Source of the DNA: Acerihabitans sp047324305
GTDB taxonomy: Bacteria; Pseudomonadota; Gammaproteobacteria; Enterobacterales; Enterobacteriaceae
Direction: 5' to 3'
Assembly (NCBI RefSeq): GCF_047324305.1
Contig: NZ_CP178740.1
Span: 4,712,001-4,776,000 of the forward strand
Length of the DNA stretch: 64,000 bases
Positions 1 through 7,948 of this stretch are shown here, piece after piece. A model generated the notes under the pieces. That model was given only the letters and a program-made list of their open reading frames with translations, did not search any database and was not told the DNA's origin. The position numbers were made by a program, and so were the translations under genes. Each line of letters opens with the position of its first letter. The first letter of the stretch is position 1.

Positions 1-1185
1 CTCCGCCGAAGATTGTTTTTCGCCATTCACCGCGATGGCATTAGAGCCGATCAGGGTTCTGGCCTGGCCCCGGGACGGCACCAGTCCCGCATCCACCAGC
101 GCCTGCTGCAGATCCGCGCCGTCGCTCAGGGCGATGGTGGGCATGCCGTCCTGCGCCAGTTGCGCCAGATCGTTGGCCGTCAGGGCCTGCAGTGAGCCGG
201 AAAACAGGCTGTCGGTAATCCGCACCGCCGCCGCCAGCCCGGCTTCGCCGTGCACCATCCGGGTCACCGCCTGCGCCAAGACATACTGCGCGCGCGGCGC
301 GCCGTCGGTGTTACGGTCTTCCTCTTCCAGGGCGTTAATCTCTTCCATGGGCATAAAGGTGAAGAACTTCAGGAAGCGGTAGACATCCGCGTCGGCGGTG
401 TTAATCCAGAACTGATAGAATTTATACGGGCTGGTCTTGGCGGGATCCAGCCATATCGCCCCGCCTTCGGTCTTGCCGAATTTGGTGCCGTCCGCTTTGG
501 TGATAAGCGGCACGGTCAAGCCGTAAACCTGCTTCTGGTTCATGCGCCGGGTCAGGTCGATGCCGGAGGTAATATTACCCCACTGATCCGACCCGCCGAT
601 CTGCAGCTCGACGCCGTATTGCTTGTTCAGCGACGTGAAGTCATACCCCTGCAGCAGGTTGTAGGAGAATTCGGTAAAGGAGATGCCGCTGTCGTCGCGG
701 TTAAGCCGCTGCTTGACCGCTTCCTTGTTGATCATCTGGTTAACCGAGAAATGCTTGCCGATGTCACGCAGGAAGGTCAACACATTCATGCTGCCGAACC
801 AGTCGTAGTTGTTGGCGGCCACGGCGCTGTTTTCGCCGCAGTCAAAATCCAGAAACGGTGACACCTGGCGCTTGATTTTATCCACCCATTCCTGCACCGT
901 TTCGGCGGTATTTAATTTACGTTCGACGGCCTTGAAACTCGGATCGCCGATAAGTCCCGTGGCGCCGCCCACCAGCGCCACGGGACGGTGGCCGGCCAGT
1001 TGAAAACGCTTCAGGCACAATAGTGGCACCAGATGTCCCAAGTGCAAGCTATCGGCGGTCGGATCGAAACCGCAATACAGCGACAGCGGCCCCTGAGCCA
1101 GGCGCTCGGACAGCGCGGCCTCATCCGTGACCTGGGCAATCAGGCCCCGCTCTTGCAATTGTTGTATCAGGTTGCTGCTTGCCAT
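1..1185 (-). CDS. tyrS: Tyrosyl-tRNA synthetase (C-terminus cut by window edge)
   Basis: Class I aminoacyl-tRNA synthetase that charges tRNA-Tyr in the cytoplasm. Translating the minus strand from the ATG at 1185 gives MASSNLIQQLQERGL, then GFDPTADSLHLGH with the HIGH-type motif, GGATGLIGDPS, and later TKFGKT, the KMSKS-type loop. The frame stays open to base 1, giving 395 codons. The E. coli enzyme has 424 residues, so about 29 C-terminal residues of the S4-like RNA-binding domain lie outside the window. It sits downstream of pdxH on the same strand with a 65-bp gap, the E. coli order pdxH-tyrS. Identification is from recalled family sequence and is secure. Confidence 0.97.
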   Translation of the reverse strand, partial: MASSNLIQQLQERGLIAQVTDEAALSERLAQGPLSLYCGFDPTADSLHLGHLVPLLCLKRFQLAGHRPVALVGGATGLIGDPSFKAVERKLNTAETVQEWVDKIKRQVSPFLDFDCGENSAVAANNYDWFGSMNVLTFLRDIGKHFSVNQMINKEAVKQRLNRDDSGISFTEFSYNLLQGYDFTSLNKQYGVELQIGGSDQWGNITSGIDLTRRMNQKQVYGLTVPLITKADGTKFGKTEGGAIWLDPAKTSPYKFYQFWINTADADVYRFLKFFTFMPMEEINALEEEDRNTDGAPRAQYVLAQAVTRMVHGEAGLAAAVRITDSLFSGSLQALTANDLAQLAQDGMPTIALSDGADLQQALVDAGLVPSRGQARTLIGSNAIAVNGEKQSSAE

Positions 1186-1250
1186 CAAAAAACTCCATTA
1201 TTGCTGTAAGTATCGGTGCCCAGGCACCCTAAAGTCATGTGCCGGCGGCG

Positions 1251-1901
1251 TCAGGGCGCCAGACGGTCTATCGCCCATCCCTCGTCCCGGCGCTGGTAGA
1301 TAAACCGGTCATGGAGCCGGTGCTCGCCACCCTGCCAGAATTCCATTGTATCAATATTCACCCGGTATCCCCCCCAAAAACTGGGCAACGGCACTTCACC
1401 CTGCTGAAATTTCTGCTTTAACTCGAGAAATTTGCTTTCCAACACCCCGCGCGCGGATATCCGGCTGGATTGACGGGAAACCCAGGCACCGATTTGGCTG
1501 TCTTTGGGCCGGCTGTGAAAATATTTCATCACTTCCACCAGCGACAATCGCTCGGCGCGTCCCAGCACCATGACCTGGCGTTCGAGCGCATGCCAGGGAA
1601 AATGCAGGCTGATGCGGGAGTTATGCGCCAGGTGCCCGGCCTTGCGGCTGCCGAGGTTGGTGTAAAACACCATGCCGCGGCTGTCGAAATGCTTGAGCAG
1701 CACCATGCGCTGATAGGGCTGGCCGTGTTCATCCACCGTCGCCGCGCACATCGCGGTGGGGTCGGGAAGCTGCGCCTCGCAGGCCTGTTGCAGCCAGCGC
1801 TCAAACAGAGTCAGCGGTTCAGACGTCAGATCCGCGCGCCGCAAGCCCCCGCGGGTATATTCGCGGCGCAAAGCGGCGATATCGATTTTTTGTTCAGTCA
1901 T
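1251..1901 (-). CDS. pdxH: Pyridoxine/pyridoxamine 5'-phosphate oxidase
   Basis: FMN enzyme that oxidises pyridoxine or pyridoxamine 5'-phosphate to pyridoxal 5'-phosphate, the last step of B6 synthesis and salvage. The 216-residue product nearly matches the E. coli length (218). Visible family blocks are RREYTRGGLRR at the N-terminus, FPWHALERQVMV in the FMN-binding split barrel, KYFHSRPKDSQIGAWVS, and the C-terminal signature WQGGEHRLHDRF at about 189-200. It lies directly upstream of tyrS and may be co-transcribed with it. PLP made here also serves SufS, encoded at 19.3-20.5 kb. Confidence 0.97.
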   Translation of the reverse strand: MTEQKIDIAALRREYTRGGLRRADLTSEPLTLFERWLQQACEAQLPDPTAMCAATVDEHGQPYQRMVLLKHFDSRGMVFYTNLGSRKAGHLAHNSRISLHFPWHALERQVMVLGRAERLSLVEVMKYFHSRPKDSQIGAWVSRQSSRISARGVLESKFLELKQKFQQGEVPLPSFWGGYRVNIDTMEFWQGGEHRLHDRFIYQRRDEGWAIDRLAP

Positions 1902-1973
1902 AGTGATATTCTGCGTCGGGCCAGGGCGTTATTGTGCGCCGCGTGGCTAAAAATCTCAATCATTTAGCACCGT

Positions 1974-2282
1974 TCAACCGGCGATAATACAGTCGTTTAT
2001 GATGACTTTACCTTCGCGTTCGACAAACGCGTTCGGGCCTTTCGACCAGAACGTATAGTGCCCATCGCTATAGCGCGTCCCGGAGGCGGACATCACCTGC
2101 GGCAGGTTAAGCTGTTTGCCGTCGAGAATAAAACTGACCTGCGCCGGTTCCGTGCGTTGGCGTACCGTCAGCGGCGTGGTGCCGCATTGATAACGCAGCG
2201 TTTGCTCGCCCGGGCCGCGATTGAACTGGCTACAGGCGGTAACGGTAATCACACAGGCAAATATAATAAGCCGATTAATCAT
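1974..2282 (-). CDS. mliC: Membrane-bound C-type lysozyme inhibitor lipoprotein
   Basis: Small outer-membrane lipoprotein that blocks host c-type lysozyme. The 102-residue product starts with a short hydrophobic signal ending in the lipobox VTAC, with the lipidated Cys at 17. The mature part carries LRYQCGTTPLTV and ends IINDCIIAG, the Cys pair and small beta fold of the MliC/YdhA family (109 residues in E. coli). The slot next to anmK and pdxH is conserved. Lysozyme defence would suit life in an animal host, but that is inference. Confidence 0.93.
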   Translation of the reverse strand: MINRLIIFACVITVTACSQFNRGPGEQTLRYQCGTTPLTVRQRTEPAQVSFILDGKQLNLPQVMSASGTRYSDGHYTFWSKGPNAFVEREGKVIINDCIIAG

Positions 2283-2430
2283 AGTTTCCCCTTGGTTTAC
2301 GCCGCCGTCATGCGGCGGGATAGGTCGTCCGGGCCGCGCGTCGTGCCGCGGCTCCTGGCCACCTTAATCAACCCGGCCGCGCCGCTGAAGCGGACCTGTC
2401 TGAAAAGCGCGGCGGCGGGGACGCAAACCT

Positions 2431-3534
2431 TTATACCGGATAAATGGCCCCCAGCAGCGTTTCCCTGCTGGCGCCGGTAACCGACGGCAGATTGCCCGGC
2501 AAACCCGATAAAGTGCGAAAGGCCAGCCAGGCAAAGGCCAGGGCTTCCATATCATCGCCGCTCACGCCGTATTTATCGGTGGAACTGACCTCCATACCGG
2601 GCAACAGCGCGGACAGCCGGGCCATCAGCAGCGGATTGCGCGCCCCGCCGCCGCAGACCAGAAGACGTTCGCAGCCGCCCGATAGCAGCACTTGTTCCGC
2701 AATGCTCATGGCCGTTAATTCCAGCAGCGTCGCCTGCACATCCCGGGGCGGTATCGGCACGAAATGGGTGAGCTGATACGTCAGCCAGCCAAGGTTAAAA
2801 TATTCCCTGCCGGTGCTTTTCGGCGCCGGCTGGGCAAAATAACCGTCCGCCAGCAACTGCTGCAGCAGCCCCTGGTGCACCTTGCCCCCCAGGGCCCAGA
2901 CCGCATCCTTATCGTAAGGAACGGCCTGGTGGCGCCAGGCCCAGGCATCCATCAGGATATTGCCGGGACCGGTGTCGTAGCCGCGGATCGGTTGGCCGGG
3001 CAGCAATAACGACAGATTGGCAATGCCGCCGATATTGAGCACCATGCGCCGCTCGCCGGGATGCGCCAGCAACGCGTGGTGGAAACCGGGCACCAACGGC
3101 GCGCCCTGGCCGCCGAAGGCCATATCGCGGCGGCGGAAATCCCCCACGGTGGTAATGCCGGTCAGGGCGGCGATGCGATTATTGTCGCCGATTTGCATCG
3201 TGCAGGGCGCCTCGGCGTCCGGCTGATGCCAGACGGTTTGTCCATGGTTGCCGATGGCGGTGATCTCGTGCGCCGCCACGCCGGCGCTCTCTAGCATGGC
3301 CAGCACCGCCTCGCTGAAAAGTATGCCCAGGCGGGTATCCAATTGCCCCACCTGTGACAAGGTCACGGATTGTCCCTGGCATATGGCCAGAATTTGATGT
3401 TTGAGTTCCTGTGGTATGGGATGCCCGTAACTGTATTGCTGCGCCACAGTATGCTCGTCGATGGCGGCAAGCACCACATCCACGCCGTCAAGGCTGGTTC
3501 CGGACATTACGCCTACATAGCGACCTGTTCTCAT
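2431..3534 (-). CDS. anmK: Anhydro-N-acetylmuramic acid kinase
   Basis: Cytoplasmic ATP-dependent kinase that hydrolyses and phosphorylates 1,6-anhydroMurNAc to MurNAc-6-phosphate in cell-wall recycling. The 367-residue product (369 in E. coli) begins with the family block GVMSGTSLDGVDVVL at residues 8-22. It also has GNHGQTVWHQP, LNIGGIANLSLL and YDTGPGNILMDAW, and the C-terminal VCGGGARNPLLMARL. It precedes mliC on the same strand with a 148-bp gap in which I see no gene. Confidence 0.97.
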   Translation of the reverse strand: MRTGRYVGVMSGTSLDGVDVVLAAIDEHTVAQQYSYGHPIPQELKHQILAICQGQSVTLSQVGQLDTRLGILFSEAVLAMLESAGVAAHEITAIGNHGQTVWHQPDAEAPCTMQIGDNNRIAALTGITTVGDFRRRDMAFGGQGAPLVPGFHHALLAHPGERRMVLNIGGIANLSLLLPGQPIRGYDTGPGNILMDAWAWRHQAVPYDKDAVWALGGKVHQGLLQQLLADGYFAQPAPKSTGREYFNLGWLTYQLTHFVPIPPRDVQATLLELTAMSIAEQVLLSGGCERLLVCGGGARNPLLMARLSALLPGMEVSSTDKYGVSGDDMEALAFAWLAFRTLSGLPGNLPSVTGASRETLLGAIYPV

Positions 3535-3865
3535 TGGCCTGCCCTTTTCCTTCGCAAAAATTTCATTTATCGATTCCGGATGTCTACGTTAAACAGGTTT
3601 GATGAATCAGGCTATGAAAAGCCGTCAAATTTTGGAAGTTGTTACAATAAAATAACCTGGCGGGCAAAAGCTTAGCGTTAAAATCATTGCTATAATTAAG
3701 AAAAGAGGTCTGTTGATTCATTGTTTATGAATTCTACAATATTATCGACTACAGTAGGCTATCGAAGTAGCGCCTGGAAACAGATACTATTGACGATTGC
3801 AACAACATTGGCATTTGTTCTGTCTCGGTTTGCCTTGACGAACGGCGTATAACAGGAGTTTTTCA
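3535..3865. other. Intergenic region anmK/slyB (divergent)
   Basis: About 330 bp without a gene between the divergently read anmK and slyB. It holds a PhoP-box-like direct repeat and -10 element, listed separately, and an unusually long predicted slyB leader of about 110 nt. No ORF here has family character. Confidence 0.7.
3711..3745 (+). promoter_or_regulatory. Candidate PhoP box and -10 for slyB
   Basis: TGTTGA (3711-3716), five bases, then TGTTTA (3722-3727) match the PhoP direct repeat TGTTTA-N5-TGTTTA in 11 of 12 positions. A TATTAT -10 element follows at 3740-3745, 12 bp after the box, which fits PhoP-dependent promoters where the box replaces the -35. slyB is a known member of the PhoPQ regulon in E. 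coli and Salmonella. Confidence 0.7.
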
Positions 3866-4333
3866 ATGATGAAACGTTTGCTCGTGGTCACCCTGGCTGG
3901 ATTGACGCTGGCGGGCTGTGCCAGCAACAACAGTCTTTCCGGTGATGTCTATTCCGCCAATGAGGCTAAACAGGTACAAAGCGTGACGTACGGTACGCTG
4001 GTAGGCGTAAGGCCGGTACAAATCCAGGGCGGAGAGGATTCAAACGTTATCGGCGCCATCGGCGGCGCGGTCTTGGGCGGGTTCCTCGGCAATACCCTCG
4101 GCGGCGGCACCGGCCGCAACCTGGCTACGGCCGCCGGCGCGGTGGCGGGCGGCGTGGCGGGCCAGGGCGTCACCAGCGCCGCCAGCCGTTCGCAGGGCGT
4201 GGAACTTGAAGTGCGCAAAGACGACGGCAATACTATCATGGTGGTGCAAAAACAAGGAAATACGCGGTTCAGCGTAGGACAACGCGTGGCTATCGCCAGC
4301 AACGGGCGCAACGTGACGGTTTCTCCGCGTTAA
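3866..4333 (+). CDS. slyB: Outer-membrane lipoprotein SlyB (glycine zipper)
   Basis: Envelope lipoprotein of the Pcp/SlyB family, induced by PhoPQ under low Mg or envelope stress. The 155-residue product has a signal peptide with lipobox LAGC (Cys18). A glycine-zipper stretch follows at about 62-100 (GAIGGAVLGGFLGNTLGG and AGAVAGGVAGQ), then a C-terminal domain ending GRNVTVSPR. The start is ATG ATG with AGGAG about 8 bases upstream. It converges on slyA and shares a terminator region with it. Confidence 0.97.
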   Translation: MMKRLLVVTLAGLTLAGCASNNSLSGDVYSANEAKQVQSVTYGTLVGVRPVQIQGGEDSNVIGAIGGAVLGGFLGNTLGGGTGRNLATAAGAVAGGVAGQGVTSAASRSQGVELEVRKDDGNTIMVVQKQGNTRFSVGQRVAIASNGRNVTVSPR

Positions 4334-4382
4334 TTACCGCCCCGCCGCATAACGCAGCGGCGCAGGCGAAAGACCTTGGCAT

Positions 4383-4412
4383 AAAAAAACCGGCGCTATT
4401 TGCCGGTTTTTT
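4383..4412 (+). terminator. Rho-independent terminator after slyB
   Basis: An inverted repeat AAAAACCGGC/GCCGGTTTTT with a short loop and a T run follows slyB. A-rich flanks make it usable from both strands, so it may also end slyA transcripts. Confidence 0.9.
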
Positions 4413-4442
4413 ATAGAGAACATGTCGTTGAACCACGCTATG

Positions 4443-4877
4443 TCAGGACTTATTATAAAGCTCGAGGATATTCTTCTCCAGCCGTGCAATCATATTACTC
4501 AGAAAATGAATCTCCTGCTCTGAAATACCCGTCAGGATTTCATCCCGGGTACTATTGATGACATGGTTCACTTCTTTGATGATGGGCTCTGCGGACTCCG
4601 TCAATTTAATACGTTTCGCCCGCCGATCGTTCGCACAGGTATGGCGAGTGATCAGCTTTTTCTCTTCAAGCTGATCAAGCGTTCGAACCAATGAGGGCTG
4701 CTCAATGCCGATAGCCTTTGCCAACTGAATTTGCGACTGCTCCGGCGGAAGCTGGCAGATATTATGCAACGTGATCCAATGCGTTTGTGTCAGTTCTAGC
4801 GGTTTTAAGCGATGGTCAATCAAAGCGCGCCAAACACGAACAAGTCGCGCCAAATCAGATCCTAATGGCGATTCCAA
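4443..4877 (-). CDS. slyA: MarR-family regulator SlyA (TTG start)
   Basis: Winged-helix dimeric regulator that relieves H-NS silencing and controls virulence and envelope genes. The product has ESPLGSDLARLVRVWRAL, LELTQTHWITLHNI, QLAKAIGIEQPSLVRTLDQ (recognition helix) and the wing block DRRAKRIKL. A longer frame reaches an ATG at 4931, but the family begins at (M)xLESPLGSDL. A TTG at 4877 is preceded by AAGGAG at good spacing and gives 144 residues, the E. coli length. I therefore choose TTG. A weak start codon would limit SlyA amounts. Confidence 0.93.
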   Translation of the reverse strand: MESPLGSDLARLVRVWRALIDHRLKPLELTQTHWITLHNICQLPPEQSQIQLAKAIGIEQPSLVRTLDQLEEKKLITRHTCANDRRAKRIKLTESAEPIIKEVNHVINSTRDEILTGISEQEIHFLSNMIARLEKNILELYNKS

Positions 4878-5451
4878 TTCTCTCTCCTTATAATTAAGCT
4901 GATTAAGCTTGTTCCCTGGATTCCCATCCATTCTAATGGGTGGAATGGCAAATTACAAATATATATATATATGAATAAGGTTGAAGTTAAGTTGAGCTAG
5001 ATGTAATACCCATGTTGTTCCTTTGAAATATGGGACAGCACCGCTGAGCGCATTACTCCTTGCCGGTCGTCAGCCTTGACGAGGGTTGCGGCCCTTCATT
5101 GCGTAAAACTTTCCGCTTAGTATAGGGTAAGCGTTGGAAACCTCATATAATCCGTCCCTGGCACTGGTTGCCCCGGCATTCTCACATCAACGCCTATAGT
5201 ATGCCAAGCGGATTATTCATGACTGTATCACTATTATTGTCATTCATCGTGATTTATTGTTAATTTAAGTTAAATGAAGACATAACAAATATCATTATGT
5301 CATGTATTCGGTCTAATAATGTAATAACAATATATAAATAACAAGTTATTAGCGTGCATATTAATAATTAACTATGAGTGCCGGGGTTGTGATAATCGCC
5401 ATCCCGACGTTCAAGATACTCAGTGGAATAAGGTTGCACGCCTGCGGGGTG
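4878..5451. other. Long AT-rich intergenic region upstream of slyA
   Basis: About 570 bp without a supportable gene, distinctly AT-richer than its neighbours. It includes an (AT)n run near 4960-4973 and many short AT stretches around 5215-5380. E. coli has ydhIJK, sodC and ydhF between slyA and ydhL, and none is recognisable here. It must hold the slyA promoter. I see no convincing SlyA operator (TTAGCAAGCTAA). Confidence 0.6.
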
Positions 5452-5697
5452 TTAAAAAAGCGAGGGCTGTTCCGGACCTGCGGGTTCTGCGGGCGTGCTC
5501 TTGCCGGCCCGCAGCTGGCGCAGGTAGCGTTGATGACATAGCCGCAGCACTTCGCGCTTTTGGCCGTCGTTCATCGTGATCCAGTCGAAACGTTCCTGGC
5601 GGGAGCGCAGGCAGCCACGGCAAAAGCCACGGTCATCGGATTGGCAGACGCCGCGGCAAGGACTGGTTATGATGAAAAACTCAAGCTGTTCCGGCAC
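5452..5697 (-). CDS. ydhL: DUF1289 small Cys-rich protein YdhL
   Basis: Small 81-residue protein of unknown function. It matches E. coli YdhL in EQLEFF, SPCRGVCQSDDRGFCRGC, EVLRLCHQRYLRQLRA and the terminal EQPSLF. The Cys pattern CxxxC-x6-CxxC suggests metal or Fe-S binding, which is inference. The start is GTG at 5697 preceded by GGAGG. It is divergent from gloA with a 226-bp gap. In E. coli nemR and nemA fill this gap, but I see no trace of them here. Confidence 0.9.
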   Translation of the reverse strand: MPEQLEFFIITSPCRGVCQSDDRGFCRGCLRSRQERFDWITMNDGQKREVLRLCHQRYLRQLRAGKSTPAEPAGPEQPSLF

Positions 5698-5923
5698 GTG
5701 CCCTCCTGTTTAACTTTTATTGAAGACGTTATTTCACCGGCTGGCAAGCTTATGACGGCAAAAATCGCTTGCCCGGGGGAAATCGACACGGTTATCCGGC
5801 TGCCAGGTCAAGCAAGGCAGGACTACTTTTCCTCCACCGCGCCGAAGGTCTGGGATATACTGTTAAACCACGATCTCACCAAAGGCGATGGATAAAACGT
5901 CGTCATTGTCTATAGAGGATATC

Positions 5924-6331
5924 ATGCGCCTGCTTCATACCATGCTCCGCGTCACCGATTTACAGCAATCAATTGATTTTTATACAAAAATACTAGGAAT
6001 GCGCCTACTGCGCACCAGCGAAAATACGGAGTACAAATACACCCTGGCCTTTGTCGGCTACACCGAGGAGACGGAAGGCGCGGTGATTGAATTGACCTAT
6101 AACTGGGGCGTCGATAGCTACGAGCTGGGTACCGCCTACGGCCATATCGCGCTCGGGGTTGACGATGTGGCCGCTACCTGCGACCGCATTCGCCAGGCCG
6201 GCGGCAAGGTGACCCGCGAAGCGGGACCGGTCAAGGGCGGCACGACGGTTATCGCTTTTATCGAAGATCCCGATGGTTATAAAATCGAGCTGATTGAACA
6301 AAAACATGCCGGCAAGGGCCTGGGCAAATAA
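5924..6331 (+). CDS. gloA: Glyoxalase I (lactoylglutathione lyase)
   Basis: Converts the methylglyoxal-glutathione hemithioacetal to S-lactoylglutathione in the cytoplasm. Starting at ATG 5924 (AGAGGAT upstream) gives 135 residues, the exact E. coli length. An upstream in-frame ATG at 5888 would add 12 residues with no family support. Visible blocks are MRLLHTMLRV with the metal ligand His5, YTKILGMRLLR, GYGHIALGVDD-type segment AYGHIALGVDD with the second His, and EDPDGYKIELIE with the last Glu ligand. It is followed by rnt, as in E. coli. Confidence 0.97.
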   Translation: MRLLHTMLRVTDLQQSIDFYTKILGMRLLRTSENTEYKYTLAFVGYTEETEGAVIELTYNWGVDSYELGTAYGHIALGVDDVAATCDRIRQAGGKVTREAGPVKGGTTVIAFIEDPDGYKIELIEQKHAGKGLGK

Positions 6332-6450
6332 AGTACCAGCCCGGCCCCGCCAAATCCGCTATCCTGGGGAGAAGGGAGCGGATTCGCCATGCATCCGGCG
6401 CTAAAATTTGCCATAATGCGGGCTGTTTTCCTTAAAAATTAAGAACAGGC

Positions 6451-7116
6451 ATGGCTGAACTTGATGATGTAAATACCCTTCGCGGCCGTTTTCGCGGCTT
6501 TTATCCAGTGGTAATCGATATTGAATCCGCGGGCTTTAACGCCGCAACCGACGCCTTGCTCGAAATCGCCGCCGTCACCCTCAACATGGACGATGAAGGC
6601 TGGCTGGTCACCGACCAATGCCTGCATTTCCATGTCGAGCCTTTTCCCGGCGCGCAACTGCAGCCGGAAGCCCTGGCCTTTAACGGTATCGACCCGACCA
6701 ACCCGCTGCGCGGCGCGGTGAGCGAGTACGAGGCGCTGCATGAAATTTTCAAAATGGTGCGCAAAGGCATTAAGGATCGGGGCTGCAACCGCGCGATTAT
6801 CGTCGCGCACAATGCCGGGTTCGACCACGGATTTCTTATGGCGGCGGCCGGACGGGCGGCATTAAAGCGTAATCCTTTCCATCCGTTTGCCACCTTCGAC
6901 ACCGCTGCTCTCAGCGGGCTGGTGCTGGGCCAGACGGTGTTGGCCAAAGCCTGCGCGGCCGGAGGCATCGAATTTGACGCCGGCCAGGCGCATTCCGCGC
7001 TCTATGACACCGAACGCACCGCTGAATTATTTTGTGAGCTGGTTAATCGCTGGAAACGTCTCGGCGGCTGGCCTGTTCCCCCCGTCGGCGAGCCTGCCGC
7101 CGGCGAGCACGCCTAG
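6451..7116 (+). CDS. rnt: Ribonuclease T
   Basis: DEDDh 3'-5' exoribonuclease that trims the CCA end of tRNAs and matures 5S, 23S and other stable RNA 3' ends. The 221-residue product (215 in E. coli) has the Exo I motif VVIDIESAGFN with Asp23 and Glu25, Exo II AHNAGFDHGF, and the Exo III block AHSALYDTERTA with catalytic His and Asp near 181-186. It is 119 bp after gloA and probably co-transcribed. lhr, next in E. coli, is absent; grxD follows on the other strand. Confidence 0.97.
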   Translation: MAELDDVNTLRGRFRGFYPVVIDIESAGFNAATDALLEIAAVTLNMDDEGWLVTDQCLHFHVEPFPGAQLQPEALAFNGIDPTNPLRGAVSEYEALHEIFKMVRKGIKDRGCNRAIIVAHNAGFDHGFLMAAAGRAALKRNPFHPFATFDTAALSGLVLGQTVLAKACAAGGIEFDAGQAHSALYDTERTAELFCELVNRWKRLGGWPVPPVGEPAAGEHA

Positions 7117-7141
7117 CCGATGCTTGCGTCCGGCGGTTAAA

Positions 7142-7167
7142 AACCCCCGCCGCAAGGGGCGGGGGTT
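7142..7167. terminator. Bidirectional hairpin between rnt and grxD
   Basis: A perfect inverted repeat AACCCCCGCC / GGCGGGGGTT with a 6-base loop lies between the convergent 3' ends of rnt and grxD. The T/A flanks are short, so termination strength is uncertain. Confidence 0.75.
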
Positions 7168-7189
7168 ATCCGCAGGCGTCCCGGGGAAC

Positions 7190-7537
7190 TCAGGAAGGGG
7201 TCTGGTTTTCCTGGGAGTTGTATTTTACCGCGGTCTCTTTGATCAACGGTTGCAACTCGCCGTGCTGATACATTTCGATAATGATATCGCAGCCGCCGAC
7301 CAGTTCGCCGTCCACCCACAGCTGTGGGAAGGTCGGCCAGTTGGCGAATTTCGGCAACTCGGCGCGAATATCGGGATTTTGCAGGACATCCACATACGCG
7401 AAACGCTCACCACAGGCGGAAAGCGCCTGTACTGCCTGTGCGGAAAAACCGCAGCCGGGCAATTTTGGCGAGCCTTTCATATAAAGAAGAATCGGGTTCT
7501 CAGCTATCTGCTGCTGAATTTTTTCAATCGTCGTCAT
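7190..7537 (-). CDS. grxD: Monothiol glutaredoxin GrxD
   Basis: CGFS-type glutaredoxin that carries [2Fe-2S] clusters with glutathione and BolA partners and feeds Fe-S trafficking. The 115-residue product equals the E. coli length. KGSPKLPGCGFSAQ contains the single active Cys29, followed later by FPQLWVDGELVGGCDII with the GSH-binding GGCD. It complements the suf operon functionally. The start ATG at 7537 is preceded by GAAGCGAGAC. Confidence 0.97.
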   Translation of the reverse strand: MTTIEKIQQQIAENPILLYMKGSPKLPGCGFSAQAVQALSACGERFAYVDVLQNPDIRAELPKFANWPTFPQLWVDGELVGGCDIIIEMYQHGELQPLIKETAVKYNSQENQTPS

Positions 7538-7948
7538 TGTCTCGCTTCCTCAAGCCAGCATCTGGCCTTATCTGCACTGTGCGGGATTACACGCAGTCTC
7601 TTCATTTTAGCCACTACCGGCTAAACAAATAAACGTTTTTTTGCCGGCCCGCGCGGTAAAGGCGCGTCAATTCACTCCCGGCCCGCCCACGTAGGACAGG
7701 CAATACTATCACTGTAGCGGCTTTTACCCCCTGCCGCCGAACAAAACGGGCTGAAACATTCGGTGCACACCCTCAAAATATGTTGAATAAAGCGCCGCTG
7801 AACGCTGTTAAATGCAGCAAAATCGAACTTATTCACGTTTATACACAATAAGTAGTGAATTGATGATGCAATGACGAGGTAAATAGCTTAAATTCCTGTG
7901 AGGTGTTGATAACCCCCTATTTTGGGCCACATAAGGATAGCGTTTATC
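7538..7948. other. Intergenic region grxD/mepH (divergent)
   Basis: About 410 bp between the divergent grxD and mepH. It presumably contains both promoters. Only AT-rich tracts around 7770-7920 stand out, and no coding character or clear operator was recognised. Confidence 0.5.

Noticed and set aside
5698..5923. Possible nemR/nemA remnant between ydhL and gloA
   Set aside because: No segment could be aligned with either gene by eye, and the 226 bp are adequately explained as a divergent promoter region.
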